Shown: piece by piece, positions 16,969 through 27,670 of the stretch
Layout of the letters: every line of letters begins with the position of its first letter
Position numbering within the stretch: position 1 is the stretch's first letter
Source of the DNA: Candidatus Roseilinea sp.
Lineage (GTDB): Bacteria; Chloroflexota; Anaerolineae; J036; Brachytrichaceae
DNA length: 64,000 bases
Reading direction: 5' to 3'
Assembly: GCA_025998955.1 (NCBI GenBank)
Contig: AP024676.1
Coordinates: forward strand, 4,524,001 to 4,588,000
The notes under the pieces: model-generated
Databases searched by the model: none
Told to the model about the DNA's origin: nothing
What the model saw: only the letters and a program-made list of their open reading frames with translations
Made by a program: the position numbers and the translations under genes

Positions 16969-17610
16969 TCAAGGCGTGCTAAATAAGGACAGGGCCTGGA
17001 CGTTGTCTTTGATCCAACGCCAATCAACCAGCCTGCGAAGTGCGTCGGCGTCGTCAGCTAACGCATGCAATATCTGCTCGACTCGCTCGATTTTGGCCTC
17101 GATGGTGGCGTAGAGTTCGCCTTCAATGTGGTCACGTAGGTATTCGAAGATGCGCTCAACGGGATTCAGCTCCGGCGCATACGGCGGTTGGAAGATCACC
17201 GCACCACCAGTGCCAGTGCTAGTGCCAGCGATGGCCGTACGAACAGCCTTGGTCTTGTGAGCGGGCGCGTTGTCCCACACCACAGCATCCAAGCCGTCCG
17301 GATGTTGCTGCCAGGCGTGCACCGTCGCCAGCATGCTGTCTTGACGCAGGTTGGCCTGCCAACGCCAGCGCAGCTTGAGCCGGGTAACGGCTAATCCGAG
17401 CACCAGCCAGCGGTGGTCAAACCGCATCTGCTGCGGCTGCACCAGCTTCATGCCGACTGGACACCAGCGCCGGCGCACCTGACTATGTAAACCCACCCGC
17501 ATCTCATCGCTCATGATGATCGCGCCGTCCAACCTGACGCCCGCTTGGGCCAGCTGGTAACACAGCCCCCTCTCTCCACGCCGTTTGGCGTGCTTCGTTC
17601 CGTTTGACAT
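16969..17610 (-). CDS. IS630 transposase, DDE catalytic part (orfB frame)
   Basis: The frame encodes the DDE domain: IIMSDEMRVGLHSQ (first Asp), AVVWDNAPAHKTKAV (second Asp) and YAPELNPVERIFEYLRDH (catalytic Glu). It overlaps the upstream frame and is out of register by one base. The joined product would be about 360 residues, normal for IS630. The ATG at 17610 lies inside the overlap, so independent translation is less likely than a frameshift or a mutation. The stop codon is in the left terminal repeat. Confidence 0.85.
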   Translation of the reverse strand: MSNGTKHAKRRGERGLCYQLAQAGVRLDGAIIMSDEMRVGLHSQVRRRWCPVGMKLVQPQQMRFDHRWLVLGLAVTRLKLRWRWQANLRQDSMLATVHAWQQHPDGLDAVVWDNAPAHKTKAVRTAIAGTSTGTGGAVIFQPPYAPELNPVERIFEYLRDHIEGELYATIEAKIERVEQILHALADDADALRRLVDWRWIKDNVQALSLFSTP

Positions 17611-18058
17611 TGGCCGGGCGGGGCACCTTTTTGCGCAGTCCCAGCCGCGCGAACACCCCGCGCATGCCCCAGTAGGTGTATCGCACCTGGCATCGCGCTT
17701 GCACCCACGCCACGCCGTCGTGGATGCTCCGAATCTTGCCCGCGGCCGCCTCTTGCACTAGCGCGCCTTCCTGCTCTTCGCTCAGCCGCCCGCCCACATG
17801 CCGCCGCCCGCCCCAGCTATGCCCCGCGATCAATTCTGTCAATCCACCTTGGCGTAGCCATCGCACCCACGTATCGGCAGCCGTGCCACTGATTCCGCAT
17901 GCTTTAGCGGCCGCATCGGTGTTGGTGCCGCGTTTGAGTTCGTAGGCGAACTGGTAACGCCGGCGCTTCAGGCCATCCTTCTCCTGGCGATACAGGGCAT
18001 ACAACTGCTCGACGCTCTCAGCGATCTCAATCGGTTGTCGCGGTCGTCCTGTTCTCAT
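17504..18058 (-). CDS. IS630 transposase, DNA-binding part (orfA frame)
   Basis: The 184-codon frame starts MRTGRPRQPIEIAESVEQLY and contains helix-turn-helix segments (ACGISGTAADTWVRWLRQGG) and the IS630 second HTH region (YTYWGMRGVFARLGLRKKVP). It then runs out of register at a run of five G (17566-17570 on the plus strand as CCCCC). Skipping one base there continues into the DDE frame. Either the gene is frameshifted by one G, or a +1 programmed event makes the full protein. Confidence 0.8.
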   Translation of the reverse strand: MRTGRPRQPIEIAESVEQLYALYRQEKDGLKRRRYQFAYELKRGTNTDAAAKACGISGTAADTWVRWLRQGGLTELIAGHSWGGRRHVGGRLSEEQEGALVQEAAAGKIRSIHDGVAWVQARCQVRYTYWGMRGVFARLGLRKKVPRPANVKRNEARQTAWREGAVLPAGPSGRQVGRRDHHER

Positions 18059-18332
18059 ACGCCAAGTTGATTTAGCACACCTTGACTCCGCAAGCGGTAT
18101 AACTTCGATCACGATGGCGCTGCGCTGTTCGTGCGCGCGCTGGTGCCTGGCTTGATTGCGACCATCATCTGGGTGATCGTCGTGTATGCGCTGCTGCGGC
18201 TCGGTGTGACGCTGTGGCCGTCCATCCTGGGCGGCTATGCGGTATGGGCAGCGCTGGTGTTCGCGTTTATCAAGCTCGGCTGGTTAGTGGTGAATCGGTG
18301 ACCGGTCGCCGGTGGCAATCCGATCGGGGCGC

Positions 18333-21503
<3,171 letters not shown>

Positions 21504-21568
21504 GGTTGAGCGATCAGAATCGGATTTGCCGAGTTCTGGAAATAGCGTTCGAACGGTAGCAAGATGTG

Positions 21569-21574
21569 ATTATA
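21569..21574 (-). promoter_or_regulatory. -10 element of secA
   Basis: TATAAT on the minus strand lies 66 nt upstream of the secA ATG. The -35 position is weak. A 7 bp hairpin (TTCAGGC 21605-21611, GCCTGAA 21619-21625) lies further upstream, between the lipoprotein gene end and this promoter. Confidence 0.45.
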
Positions 21575-21756
21575 AGGGGATGAGTTGGCGTTCTGCGCAA
21601 GCTGTTCAGGCTGCTGAGGCCTGAACGTATGCAGGAACTCGGTTGCAGCCGTTTGCCCTAATCACAGTTGCCCGTGCGTGTCGTTTCAATCGCCTCGACG
21701 TCAAAGAGATGCGCTCGACGCGCCGGCCGAACTCGTCCAGGCGGATGGCGACATCG

Positions 21757-22365
21757 CTACCGTCGAACCATTCGCTCGATCGCGTCAATAAGCTCCGCCG
21801 GTGTGAACACCCGTTCTGAGTTCGCAAACTTCAAGGGTTCCTTTGCGCCATTGCTTACACGGACCAACGCTCCGTCTATGATGAGGCGGCTCCAGGGGCC
21901 ATAGTAGAAGCCGTAGGAACCATCAGGGTTCTTGCTCAGCAGCAACAAATGGCGATCGCCGGGAGAGGACAGGGGAAATTCAGCCCGCGGATCGGTACTC
22001 AGTTGGCGCACTTCATTCGTTGGATGCCCTGTGACGCGCAGAATAATGGGTTGACCCGCCGCAATCGAGCCGTCATCTTTCAACACCCTTTCGATCTTGA
22101 TGCCGAAATCGGTGAAAGGAACTCCGGATACCGGCTTGTCCGGTTCACCGCCACGCAGGATTAACCGTCCCTCTGCATCGTAGCCGCCGTAGTATCCCTG
22201 CTGGATGACTTCTCCTACTTCGCCGACTACGATGACATCCGCTTTGCTCACGAGTTCTGACATATCCTTTGGCGGTGGAACGAGCATTGCGGTAGAACCG
22301 AATGGTGCTCTGCCACAAGCCTGAACAAGTAGCAGAGCAAGGATTGCAATCACCCGGGTGTTCAT
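21757..22365 (-). CDS. Putative lipoprotein, unknown function
   Basis: The 202-residue protein has a short signal with a lipobox (AILALLLVQAC, Cys 17). The mature part is a soluble beta-rich domain (KADVIVVGEVGEVIQQGYYG, FGIKIERVLKDDGSIAAGQP, DRHLLLLSKNPDGSYGFYYG). The pattern of a hydrophobic V(I/V)GEV strand, an ERVLK strand and a final HLLLLSK strand resembles small secreted proteins annotated only as hypothetical in many bacteria. It sits between secA and a decayed response regulator. No enzymatic motif was found. Confidence 0.7.
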   Translation of the reverse strand: MNTRVIAILALLLVQACGRAPFGSTAMLVPPPKDMSELVSKADVIVVGEVGEVIQQGYYGGYDAEGRLILRGGEPDKPVSGVPFTDFGIKIERVLKDDGSIAAGQPIILRVTGHPTNEVRQLSTDPRAEFPLSSPGDRHLLLLSKNPDGSYGFYYGPWSRLIIDGALVRVSNGAKEPLKFANSERVFTPAELIDAIERMVRR

Positions 22366-22369
22366 GGAT

Positions 22370-22670
22370 TCATTCGTTGCGCACGGTGTTCACGCCGATC
22401 CGCAACCCTGCGGCAATCTCTTTGGCAGTCTTGCCCTCGGTGATGACTCGTAACACGCGCAGCTCGCATTCCGTCGGTTGATCGGCTTCCACGTCGGGCA
22501 GCGCGGGCGGCAGCAGCGACCGGTTCATCAGGCCGGCTTGATCACGTCCAACACGTCGAGGCTGATGTCCGCGGGCAGACACGCCCTCACCCCGAGCCGG
22601 GCTGCGTCGGTGAGCCCCCACGGGTCTTCGAAGCGGGCAGAGCGACGAGCCAGGCATCGGGCGACTTTAC
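22370..22670 (-). pseudogene. Decayed NarL/LuxR-type response regulator
   Basis: The final part reads TECELRVLRVITEGKTAKEI and AAGLRIGVNTVRNE, a LuxR-type helix-turn-helix that stops in the recognition helix where a NHV-type continuation is expected. Upstream, in a different frame, LGVRACLPADISLDVLDVIK looks like the end of a receiver domain, followed by SLLPPAL of the linker. The gene is thus shifted in frame and truncated at both ends. No sensor kinase is nearby. Confidence 0.6.
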
Positions 22671-22723
22671 GTCAATGATATAGCCCACACCGTTCAGGCT
22701 GCATGACGGGAAATCAGCGCTAC

Positions 22724-22729
22724 TAAAAT
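22724..22729 (+). promoter_or_regulatory. -10 element next to the Clp-RF start
   Basis: TAAAAT ends 7 nt before ATG 22737 and there is no Shine-Dalgarno sequence, so the message is probably leaderless. Confidence 0.45.
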
Positions 22730-22736
22730 TCTATCT

Positions 22737-25700
22737 ATGGCTGCGCCCGAACCACAGTCATTCCTTGCGCCGTCCGATGCTGCACGCATGCTCCTCGGCG
22801 AGCTCCAGCAGATCGCCGCCGCGTCCCCCTCACCGCCGGCGAGCGGGCCGGCCGCCGATAGTCAACGCCCGCAGGACCTCATCACACGTCTGAGCGCCTT
22901 CTGCACGGACTTGACCCAGCTCGCGCTGGACGGCAAGCTCAGCGTGGCCTACGGGCGTGATGCCGAAGTAGAAGAGGCCCTGCGCGCGCTGGCCTCGCCA
23001 GGAACGCTCTTCCCGATGCTCACCGGCGGGCCGCGCAGCGGCAAGACCACGGTCGCCCATCACGTCGTCAACCGCATCGTGCGCGCCGAATGTCCCGAAT
23101 CGCTCAAGGGGCTGCGCGTATACGAGACCACGCCCAGCCGCCTGATCAACGGTCTGGGCGGATTGCACCATTGGATGGGTGAGATCAACGGACTGCTTGC
23201 GTCGCTCGCCCAGTCGGATGTGATCCTCTTCCTGCGCGATTTTCACACCGCGCTCGGCTTAGGCATACCGCCCAACGAGTCCGGCCCCGATCTCGTCTCC
23301 GCGCTGGGCGACTTGCTGCAGAGTGCGCATCCGCGTATGGTGTTCGAGGCACGCAGCCGCGGGCTGGAACGTGTGTTCACCGAAGCGCCGGCGCTGCGCA
23401 GCTTGTTCGCCCCGATCAGAGTGGACGCGATGAAACGCGAAGCAGCCGTGGCCGTCATCCGGCGCGCAGCGGAAGACTTGGAGATCGTTCACGAGGTTGG
23501 CATCGGCGAAGATGCCTGCGATGAGGCGCTGGAACTGGCCGTGCGCTTCCTGCTCAACGAGGCGCTGCCGGGATCGGCGCTGGACATGCTGAAGGACACG
23601 CTGACGACGGCCGGCACGGGGAACGGCAGCACCAAGACGCTCACCCGCGCCGACGTACGCAATCGCTTCATCCAGCGCAGCGGCCTACCGGAGTTCCTGG
23701 TCAACGACGACGCACCCTACGACGAAGAGACCGCGCGCAAGTTCCTCACCCAGCGCGTCTTCGGACAAGAGGTGGCGGTCGAAGCGGTGCTGCGCATGAT
23801 CGCCCTCGTCCGCGCGCGCTTGAACAACCCGCAGCGCCCGATGGGTGTTTTCCTCTTCCTCGGCCCCACCGGCGTAGGCAAGACCGAGCTGGTCAAAGCG
23901 CTGGCACAATTCCTGTTCGGCGGGGAGGAAAGAATCGTCCGCTTCAACATGGCCGACTTCAACAACCCTTGGACGTCGGTGGATCGCATGTTCGGCGACC
24001 CCTACGGCGACACAGAGGCGGAACGTCTGGGCGCGCTCAGCATGCGCATGGCGCAGCAGACGTTCGCCGTGCTGTTGCTGGATGAGTTCGAGAAGGCCAT
24101 CCCGGACATGTACCAACGCTTCCTGCAACTGTTCGACGAGGGCATCCTCATCAACGGGCAGGGCGAGGAGCTGAACCTGCGCAACACCGTGATCGTGCTC
24201 ACGTCGAACCTGGGTGCGCAGTTGCTCAATCCGCAGCTCGGCTTCCGCGTGGGCGACCCGGTCGAGGAAGCGGAGCGTGCCATCATCCGCGAGAGCGAAA
24301 CCCACTTCCGGCCCGAATTCATCAACCGCCTGGATGCGGTGTGCTTCTTCAAGCCGCTCTCGCGCAACGTCATCCGCCAGATCGCCCAGCGCGAGCTGAC
24401 CAACGTGATCGCCCGCGAAGGCATCGTGCGGCGCGGCCTGCGCATCAGCGTGGACGACTCGGTGATTGACCTGCTGGTCGAACGCGGCTACGACCTGCGC
24501 TTCGGCGCACGTTACCTGAAGCGGCAGATCGAGCGCAGCATCACCTATCCCCTGGCGCGCCAGATCGCCCGTAAGCGCTTGCCCGACGGTGCAACCGTCC
24601 GGCTGATCGCCCGTGGCGGCGAGATCGCCGTGTGGGTAGTGGATGAGGGAGAAGAGACGGGAGATTCGAGATCCGAGATTAGAGATTCGATCTCCAATCT
24701 CCAATCTCTCCCTGCGAAAGAGCTGCGCGCTCGACTGGATGCGATGGGTGAGCGCATCGAACGCATGTTGGAGCAGCACCACATCACCGAGCTGAAAGCG
24801 CGAGTCTCGAACATGATCGAGCGCATCGGCCAGCCTGACTTCTGGCAACATCCCCAGGAAGCCACGGCGCAGATCGAGGCGATGAACCTGCTCTCGCAGC
24901 GCGTGGATCAGGCCGAGAATGTGCGCCGGCTGTTCGTGCAATGCGACGACGCGCTGAAGCGCGCAACTGCGGCGCGCGGCAAGGCAGCGGCGAGCGACCT
25001 GGCCGAGGCCAACCGGCTGTATGCCGAGCTGGCGCGCGAGTTGCCGCTGGCCGAGACCATGTTGTGCTTGCGCAGCGACGAAGATCAGGCCGGCGCGTTC
25101 GTCACCGTGCGCGCCATCGTTGCCGCGAACGAAGACGCGGCGCTGCCTGCGGCGTGGGCGCGCGATCTGGCGCTGATGTATGCCGGATGGGCAAAGTCGC
25201 GCGGCTTCCCCGTCGCTTTGATCAACGAAGTCACCGCCGGCGATGGCGTGCTCGAAGCGACGATCAACATCACCGGCTTCGGCGCGTATGCCCTGCTCAA
25301 AGGCGAAACCGGGTCACACCGGCTGGTGCGCCAATCGCCGAAGCGCGACGGCGAGCGCGTCAGCGTCTGGGCGCGGGTGGAGGTGTTCCCCGATGCGCCT
25401 GTGGCTGACCATGCTGCGCACGACACCAAGATTGAGCATCGTCCTCTGCGCGAAGCGGGCGTGCTGACTGCCAAACTGCTGCGCCAAACGACGATCACTT
25501 TGGGCAAGGCAGGCGATGGGAGAGTACGGCGTGCCATCGTCTGGCGGCATGCTCTGCCCGCCGACGAAATTGAAGGACACGCGCGACGCTATGTGCCCCG
25601 CTGGCTGAATGCACAGCAACAACAGATGCAAGCGGCGCAGGCGGACGGCGATGAGCCGCTGACACTCGCCGATCAGGTGCGCACCTATACGCTGTTCAAA

Positions 25701-25814
25701 CAGGCGGGCGTGAAAGATGCGCGCACCGGCCTGACCAGCACGCAACCGAAGAAGGTGTTGGCCGGCGCGCTCGACGAATTCCTGATCGCCTACCTCACGG
25801 CCAGCCTGGGCTAG
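22737..25814 (+). CDS. Double AAA+ (ClpA/ClpB-like) protein fused to a catalytically dead release factor
   Basis: The 1025-residue protein has three parts. A first AAA+ module (about 70-295) keeps Walker A GGPRSGKT (97-104) but has VILFLRDFHT where DE is expected in Walker B. A second module (about 335-630) looks active: Walker A GPTGVGKT (376-383), Walker B VLLLDE (445-450), sensor Asn 491, Arg finger 531, and GAR 590-592; the aromatic GYVG pore loop is replaced by GDPYGDTE. Residues about 660-1025 align along a whole class I release factor: DFWQHPQEA, HRLVRQSPKRDGERVSVWAR and VRTYTLFKQAGVKDARTGLT. The SPF codon-reading motif reads SPK and the GGQ motif is absent (REAGVLTAKLLRQTTITLG there). 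No Clp N-domain is present. A repeat-derived linker (640-660) joins the halves. It is convergent with the XPB operon. Function unknown; a ribosome-linked remodelling factor is an inference. Confidence 0.9.
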   Translation: MAAPEPQSFLAPSDAARMLLGELQQIAAASPSPPASGPAADSQRPQDLITRLSAFCTDLTQLALDGKLSVAYGRDAEVEEALRALASPGTLFPMLTGGPRSGKTTVAHHVVNRIVRAECPESLKGLRVYETTPSRLINGLGGLHHWMGEINGLLASLAQSDVILFLRDFHTALGLGIPPNESGPDLVSALGDLLQSAHPRMVFEARSRGLERVFTEAPALRSLFAPIRVDAMKREAAVAVIRRAAEDLEIVHEVGIGEDACDEALELAVRFLLNEALPGSALDMLKDTLTTAGTGNGSTKTLTRADVRNRFIQRSGLPEFLVNDDAPYDEETARKFLTQRVFGQEVAVEAVLRMIALVRARLNNPQRPMGVFLFLGPTGVGKTELVKALAQFLFGGEERIVRFNMADFNNPWTSVDRMFGDPYGDTEAERLGALSMRMAQQTFAVLLLDEFEKAIPDMYQRFLQLFDEGILINGQGEELNLRNTVIVLTSNLGAQLLNPQLGFRVGDPVEEAERAIIRESETHFRPEFINRLDAVCFFKPLSRNVIRQIAQRELTNVIAREGIVRRGLRISVDDSVIDLLVERGYDLRFGARYLKRQIERSITYPLARQIARKRLPDGATVRLIARGGEIAVWVVDEGEETGDSRSEIRDSISNLQSLPAKELRARLDAMGERIERMLEQHHITELKARVSNMIERIGQPDFWQHPQEATAQIEAMNLLSQRVDQAENVRRLFVQCDDALKRATAARGKAAASDLAEANRLYAELARELPLAETMLCLRSDEDQAGAFVTVRAIVAANEDAALPAAWARDLALMYAGWAKSRGFPVALINEVTAGDGVLEATINITGFGAYALLKGETGSHRLVRQSPKRDGERVSVWARVEVFPDAPVADHAAHDTKIEHRPLREAGVLTAKLLRQTTITLGKAGDGRVRRAIVWRHALPADEIEGHARRYVPRWLNAQQQQMQAAQADGDEPLTLADQVRTYTLFKQAGVKDARTGLTSTQPKKVLAGALDEFLIAYLTASLG
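24659..24711. repeat. GAGATT hairpin repeat inside the Clp-RF gene
   Basis: Units of GAGATT on the left and AATCTC on the right form an imperfect hairpin that is fully inside the reading frame. It encodes the linker TGDSRSEIRDSISNLQSLP between the AAA+ and release-factor regions. The length keeps the frame open. Confidence 0.75.
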
Positions 25815-27670
25815 ATGCTGATCCCGCGTTCGCGCAACATCGCCCGCACGATTTCGGCGTGCGCCGGCTGCACGAGTGCCAGCGGCTTCGTGCTGCCCTC
25901 GATGGGTGTTAGATAGGGGCCGACCTCGCGGTCGTCGAGCAAGTTGGCCAGCACGGTGTCGCTGGAGAGCTCGAGCAACACCGTGTGTTGCAGCGTTGCA
26001 TCGCCGAAGAAGCTGGCCCACGCGCGGACCTTCTCCTCCAGCGCAACCGGGATCGGGCCGGCGTGTAATTCGGCCAGCGTGGCCAGCAATTGATCGAGCG
26101 ACATACCGCTGCTCATCGCCGCACGCACGCTGGCGGCGGTAATGCGTGCGCCGTTCTTACCCTCGTTGGCCGGTGCAAGTTCGGCGAATTGCGCCAGCTT
26201 GCCCAGGGCATACACGCTCGGCGCGGCTTGGGTGAACATCACTTCGCCTGCGTCGCCGGCGCGCAGCGCGTTCTCTGTGGCTTGATCGCCGGCGGGTTGC
26301 AACACCGGCGTCCATCCTGCCTCGCGCAGCGCAGCCACAACCTCGGCGGCGTCTCGCTCCTCGATCAGCCTGAAGCGCGCGCCGATGGCTTGCGGATTGA
26401 ACGGCGCGAGAGCAGCGGTCAGCTCTTGTTCGGCCTCGGCGTCTGCGAATTGCACCACGCAGACGTTGCGGTGAAAGGTGATGCGCCGGTGCGCGGCTTC
26501 CCACTCCTCCAGCGAGCGACGCACGTTGGCCGGAATCGGCCCCCCCTGGTGCGCTTCGAGAAAGGCGATCGCGCGTGCAGCGTTCCATCCGCTCTGCTGG
26601 CCACGATATAGCGACTCGCGCGTCAAGTGATAGGCGATGACGCGCTCGCCGCCTTGCGACTCGGCGAAGTGGTCGAGGTCGCTTAGCACAGCGTCGCTGA
26701 TCGGCTCCAGCGCCAGCACGGTGAAGTTCGGTTGCACGATGAGCTTGCCGCCGCTCTCGACGAAGGTTGGTGGGTCGCCGCCGCCGATCAGCCATGCACC
26801 CGCCGACGTGAGGCGAAACGCCACCGGCGCGACGTTTTCGCCGCCGGCCTCCCGAGCGTCGTGCGCATATCCCAGCTCGACCAAGCCCATCCAGTACAAC
26901 GGGCCGGTCAACACGTTCACGATGAATCCGCCCTCGACCAAGTCCCAACCGTTCGCCTCGTTTTTGACCGCCCCGAAGGTGAGCCCATAGGGGTTGTTCG
27001 CACTGTAGTAGGGTGAGGCATACAGGCCGCTGTGACTGACGCTGCGATGTCGTCGCTCGAAGAGGAAGGCGTAGTCGTTGCGCTTGATGTAGGCGATGAG
27101 GTCGGCCAGCGCGACCCACTCACCGGATTGCCGGTTGGCCTGCGCCAGCCGACCGATTGTCCGCAGCAACGTCAGGCGTGCCCTGCCCAGCGCCGCCGGC
27201 GCCTCTCGGTTGGTATATCCGCCGCTGACCTGGAGCGGCAATCGTAGCAGTTCGTTCCAGGCGTCGCTGTCGCGCCAGGTCTCGAACGTCCACTTCACCC
27301 GCTGGGCCATGGGCATGCCGAATAGTCGCCCGCTCGGATTCGCGACGACGAGGCGGCCACGATCTCCCTCGGTCAGCTCGTTCATCGCTCGGAGCAGCCG
27401 GCGCATGAACCACAGGCGCCCGTTGTCGCGCTCGTCGGCCGGCGCGCCCGCAGCGTTCAGCGCCGCTGCCAGCGACTTGAAGTGGCTTTTGTAGATCCAA
27501 CCCTGTTGCGTCAGCACGACGCCGCCGGTTTTGCGCACATAGCGCCAATAGCGGCCTAGGTCGCGCTGGAAGTCACCGGCGCTGGAATGGAGCACGGAGA
27601 ATCGAGCACTGAGGACGGCCCGGCTCAGGTTCTCATCCTCAATTCCGAGTTGTTCATCCTTCATGCTCAC
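25811..27670 (-). CDS. Helicase-associated protein, XPB/Ssl2 C-terminal-like (Helicase_C_3)
   Basis: The 619-residue protein has no Walker motifs. Its middle and C-terminal parts match the helicase-associated domain found beside bacterial XPB: LIVQPNFTVLALEPISDAVL, then DLDHFAESQGGERVIAYHLT and ESLYRGQQSGWNAARAIAFL. It probably binds DNA or the helicase. A GTG at 27670 overlaps the previous stop as GTGA; ATG 27664 is the alternative. Residues about 5-30 derive from a hairpin repeat. It is third in the XPB operon, overlaps the Clp-RF stop by 4 bp in convergent orientation, and is a distant relative of the next gene. Confidence 0.75.
   Translation of the reverse strand: MSMKDEQLGIEDENLSRAVLSARFSVLHSSAGDFQRDLGRYWRYVRKTGGVVLTQQGWIYKSHFKSLAAALNAAGAPADERDNGRLWFMRRLLRAMNELTEGDRGRLVVANPSGRLFGMPMAQRVKWTFETWRDSDAWNELLRLPLQVSGGYTNREAPAALGRARLTLLRTIGRLAQANRQSGEWVALADLIAYIKRNDYAFLFERRHRSVSHSGLYASPYYSANNPYGLTFGAVKNEANGWDLVEGGFIVNVLTGPLYWMGLVELGYAHDAREAGGENVAPVAFRLTSAGAWLIGGGDPPTFVESGGKLIVQPNFTVLALEPISDAVLSDLDHFAESQGGERVIAYHLTRESLYRGQQSGWNAARAIAFLEAHQGGPIPANVRRSLEEWEAAHRRITFHRNVCVVQFADAEAEQELTAALAPFNPQAIGARFRLIEERDAAEVVAALREAGWTPVLQPAGDQATENALRAGDAGEVMFTQAAPSVYALGKLAQFAELAPANEGKNGARITAASVRAAMSSGMSLDQLLATLAELHAGPIPVALEEKVRAWASFFGDATLQHTVLLELSSDTVLANLLDDREVGPYLTPIEGSTKPLALVQPAHAEIVRAMLRERGISI
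27584..27646. repeat. Hairpin repeat in the N-terminal codons of the helicase-associated gene
   Basis: GGAATGGAGCACGGAGAATC (from 27584) pairs imperfectly with the complement of CTCAGGTTCTCATCCTCAAT (from 27624). The segment encodes EDENLSRAVLSARFSVLHSS at the start of the protein. Confidence 0.55.

Larger units (their letters stand above)
16954..18099 (-). mobile_element. IS630-type insertion sequence, 1146 bp
   Basis: The ends are imperfect inverted repeats of about 33 bp. The left begins ATACCAACTGCCACATCAAG and the complement of the right begins TACCGCTTGCGGAGTCAAGG; both then continue into G(C/T)GTGCTAAAT. TA flanks each side (16952-16953 and 18100-18101), the duplicated target of IS630/Tc1 elements. 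It carries an overlapping two-frame transposase on the minus strand and has landed inside a small membrane-protein gene. Excision in silico with one TA restores the host reading frame exactly. Confidence 0.88.
16800..18301 (+). pseudogene. Small membrane protein gene split by an IS element
   Basis: The 5' part (16800-16953) encodes ALPVIASIAIIIGVAILRDR and NIPLGLWVVFGGS. The 3' part (18102-18301) encodes FDHDGAALFVRALVPGLIAT and two further membrane helices ending in KLGWLVVNR. Removing 16954-18101 (the element plus one TA) joins them in frame as a 117-residue protein with four hydrophobic segments. It resembles DUF3147/GlpM-like small membrane proteins, though only loosely. As it stands, the first part ends at TAA 16981-16983 after a few residues encoded by the element, so the protein is broken. 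Confidence 0.8.

Noticed and set aside
21606-21827. Short minus-strand gene downstream of the lipoprotein gene
   Set aside because: It has no start signal or recognisable motif and overlaps the lipoprotein gene in another frame.
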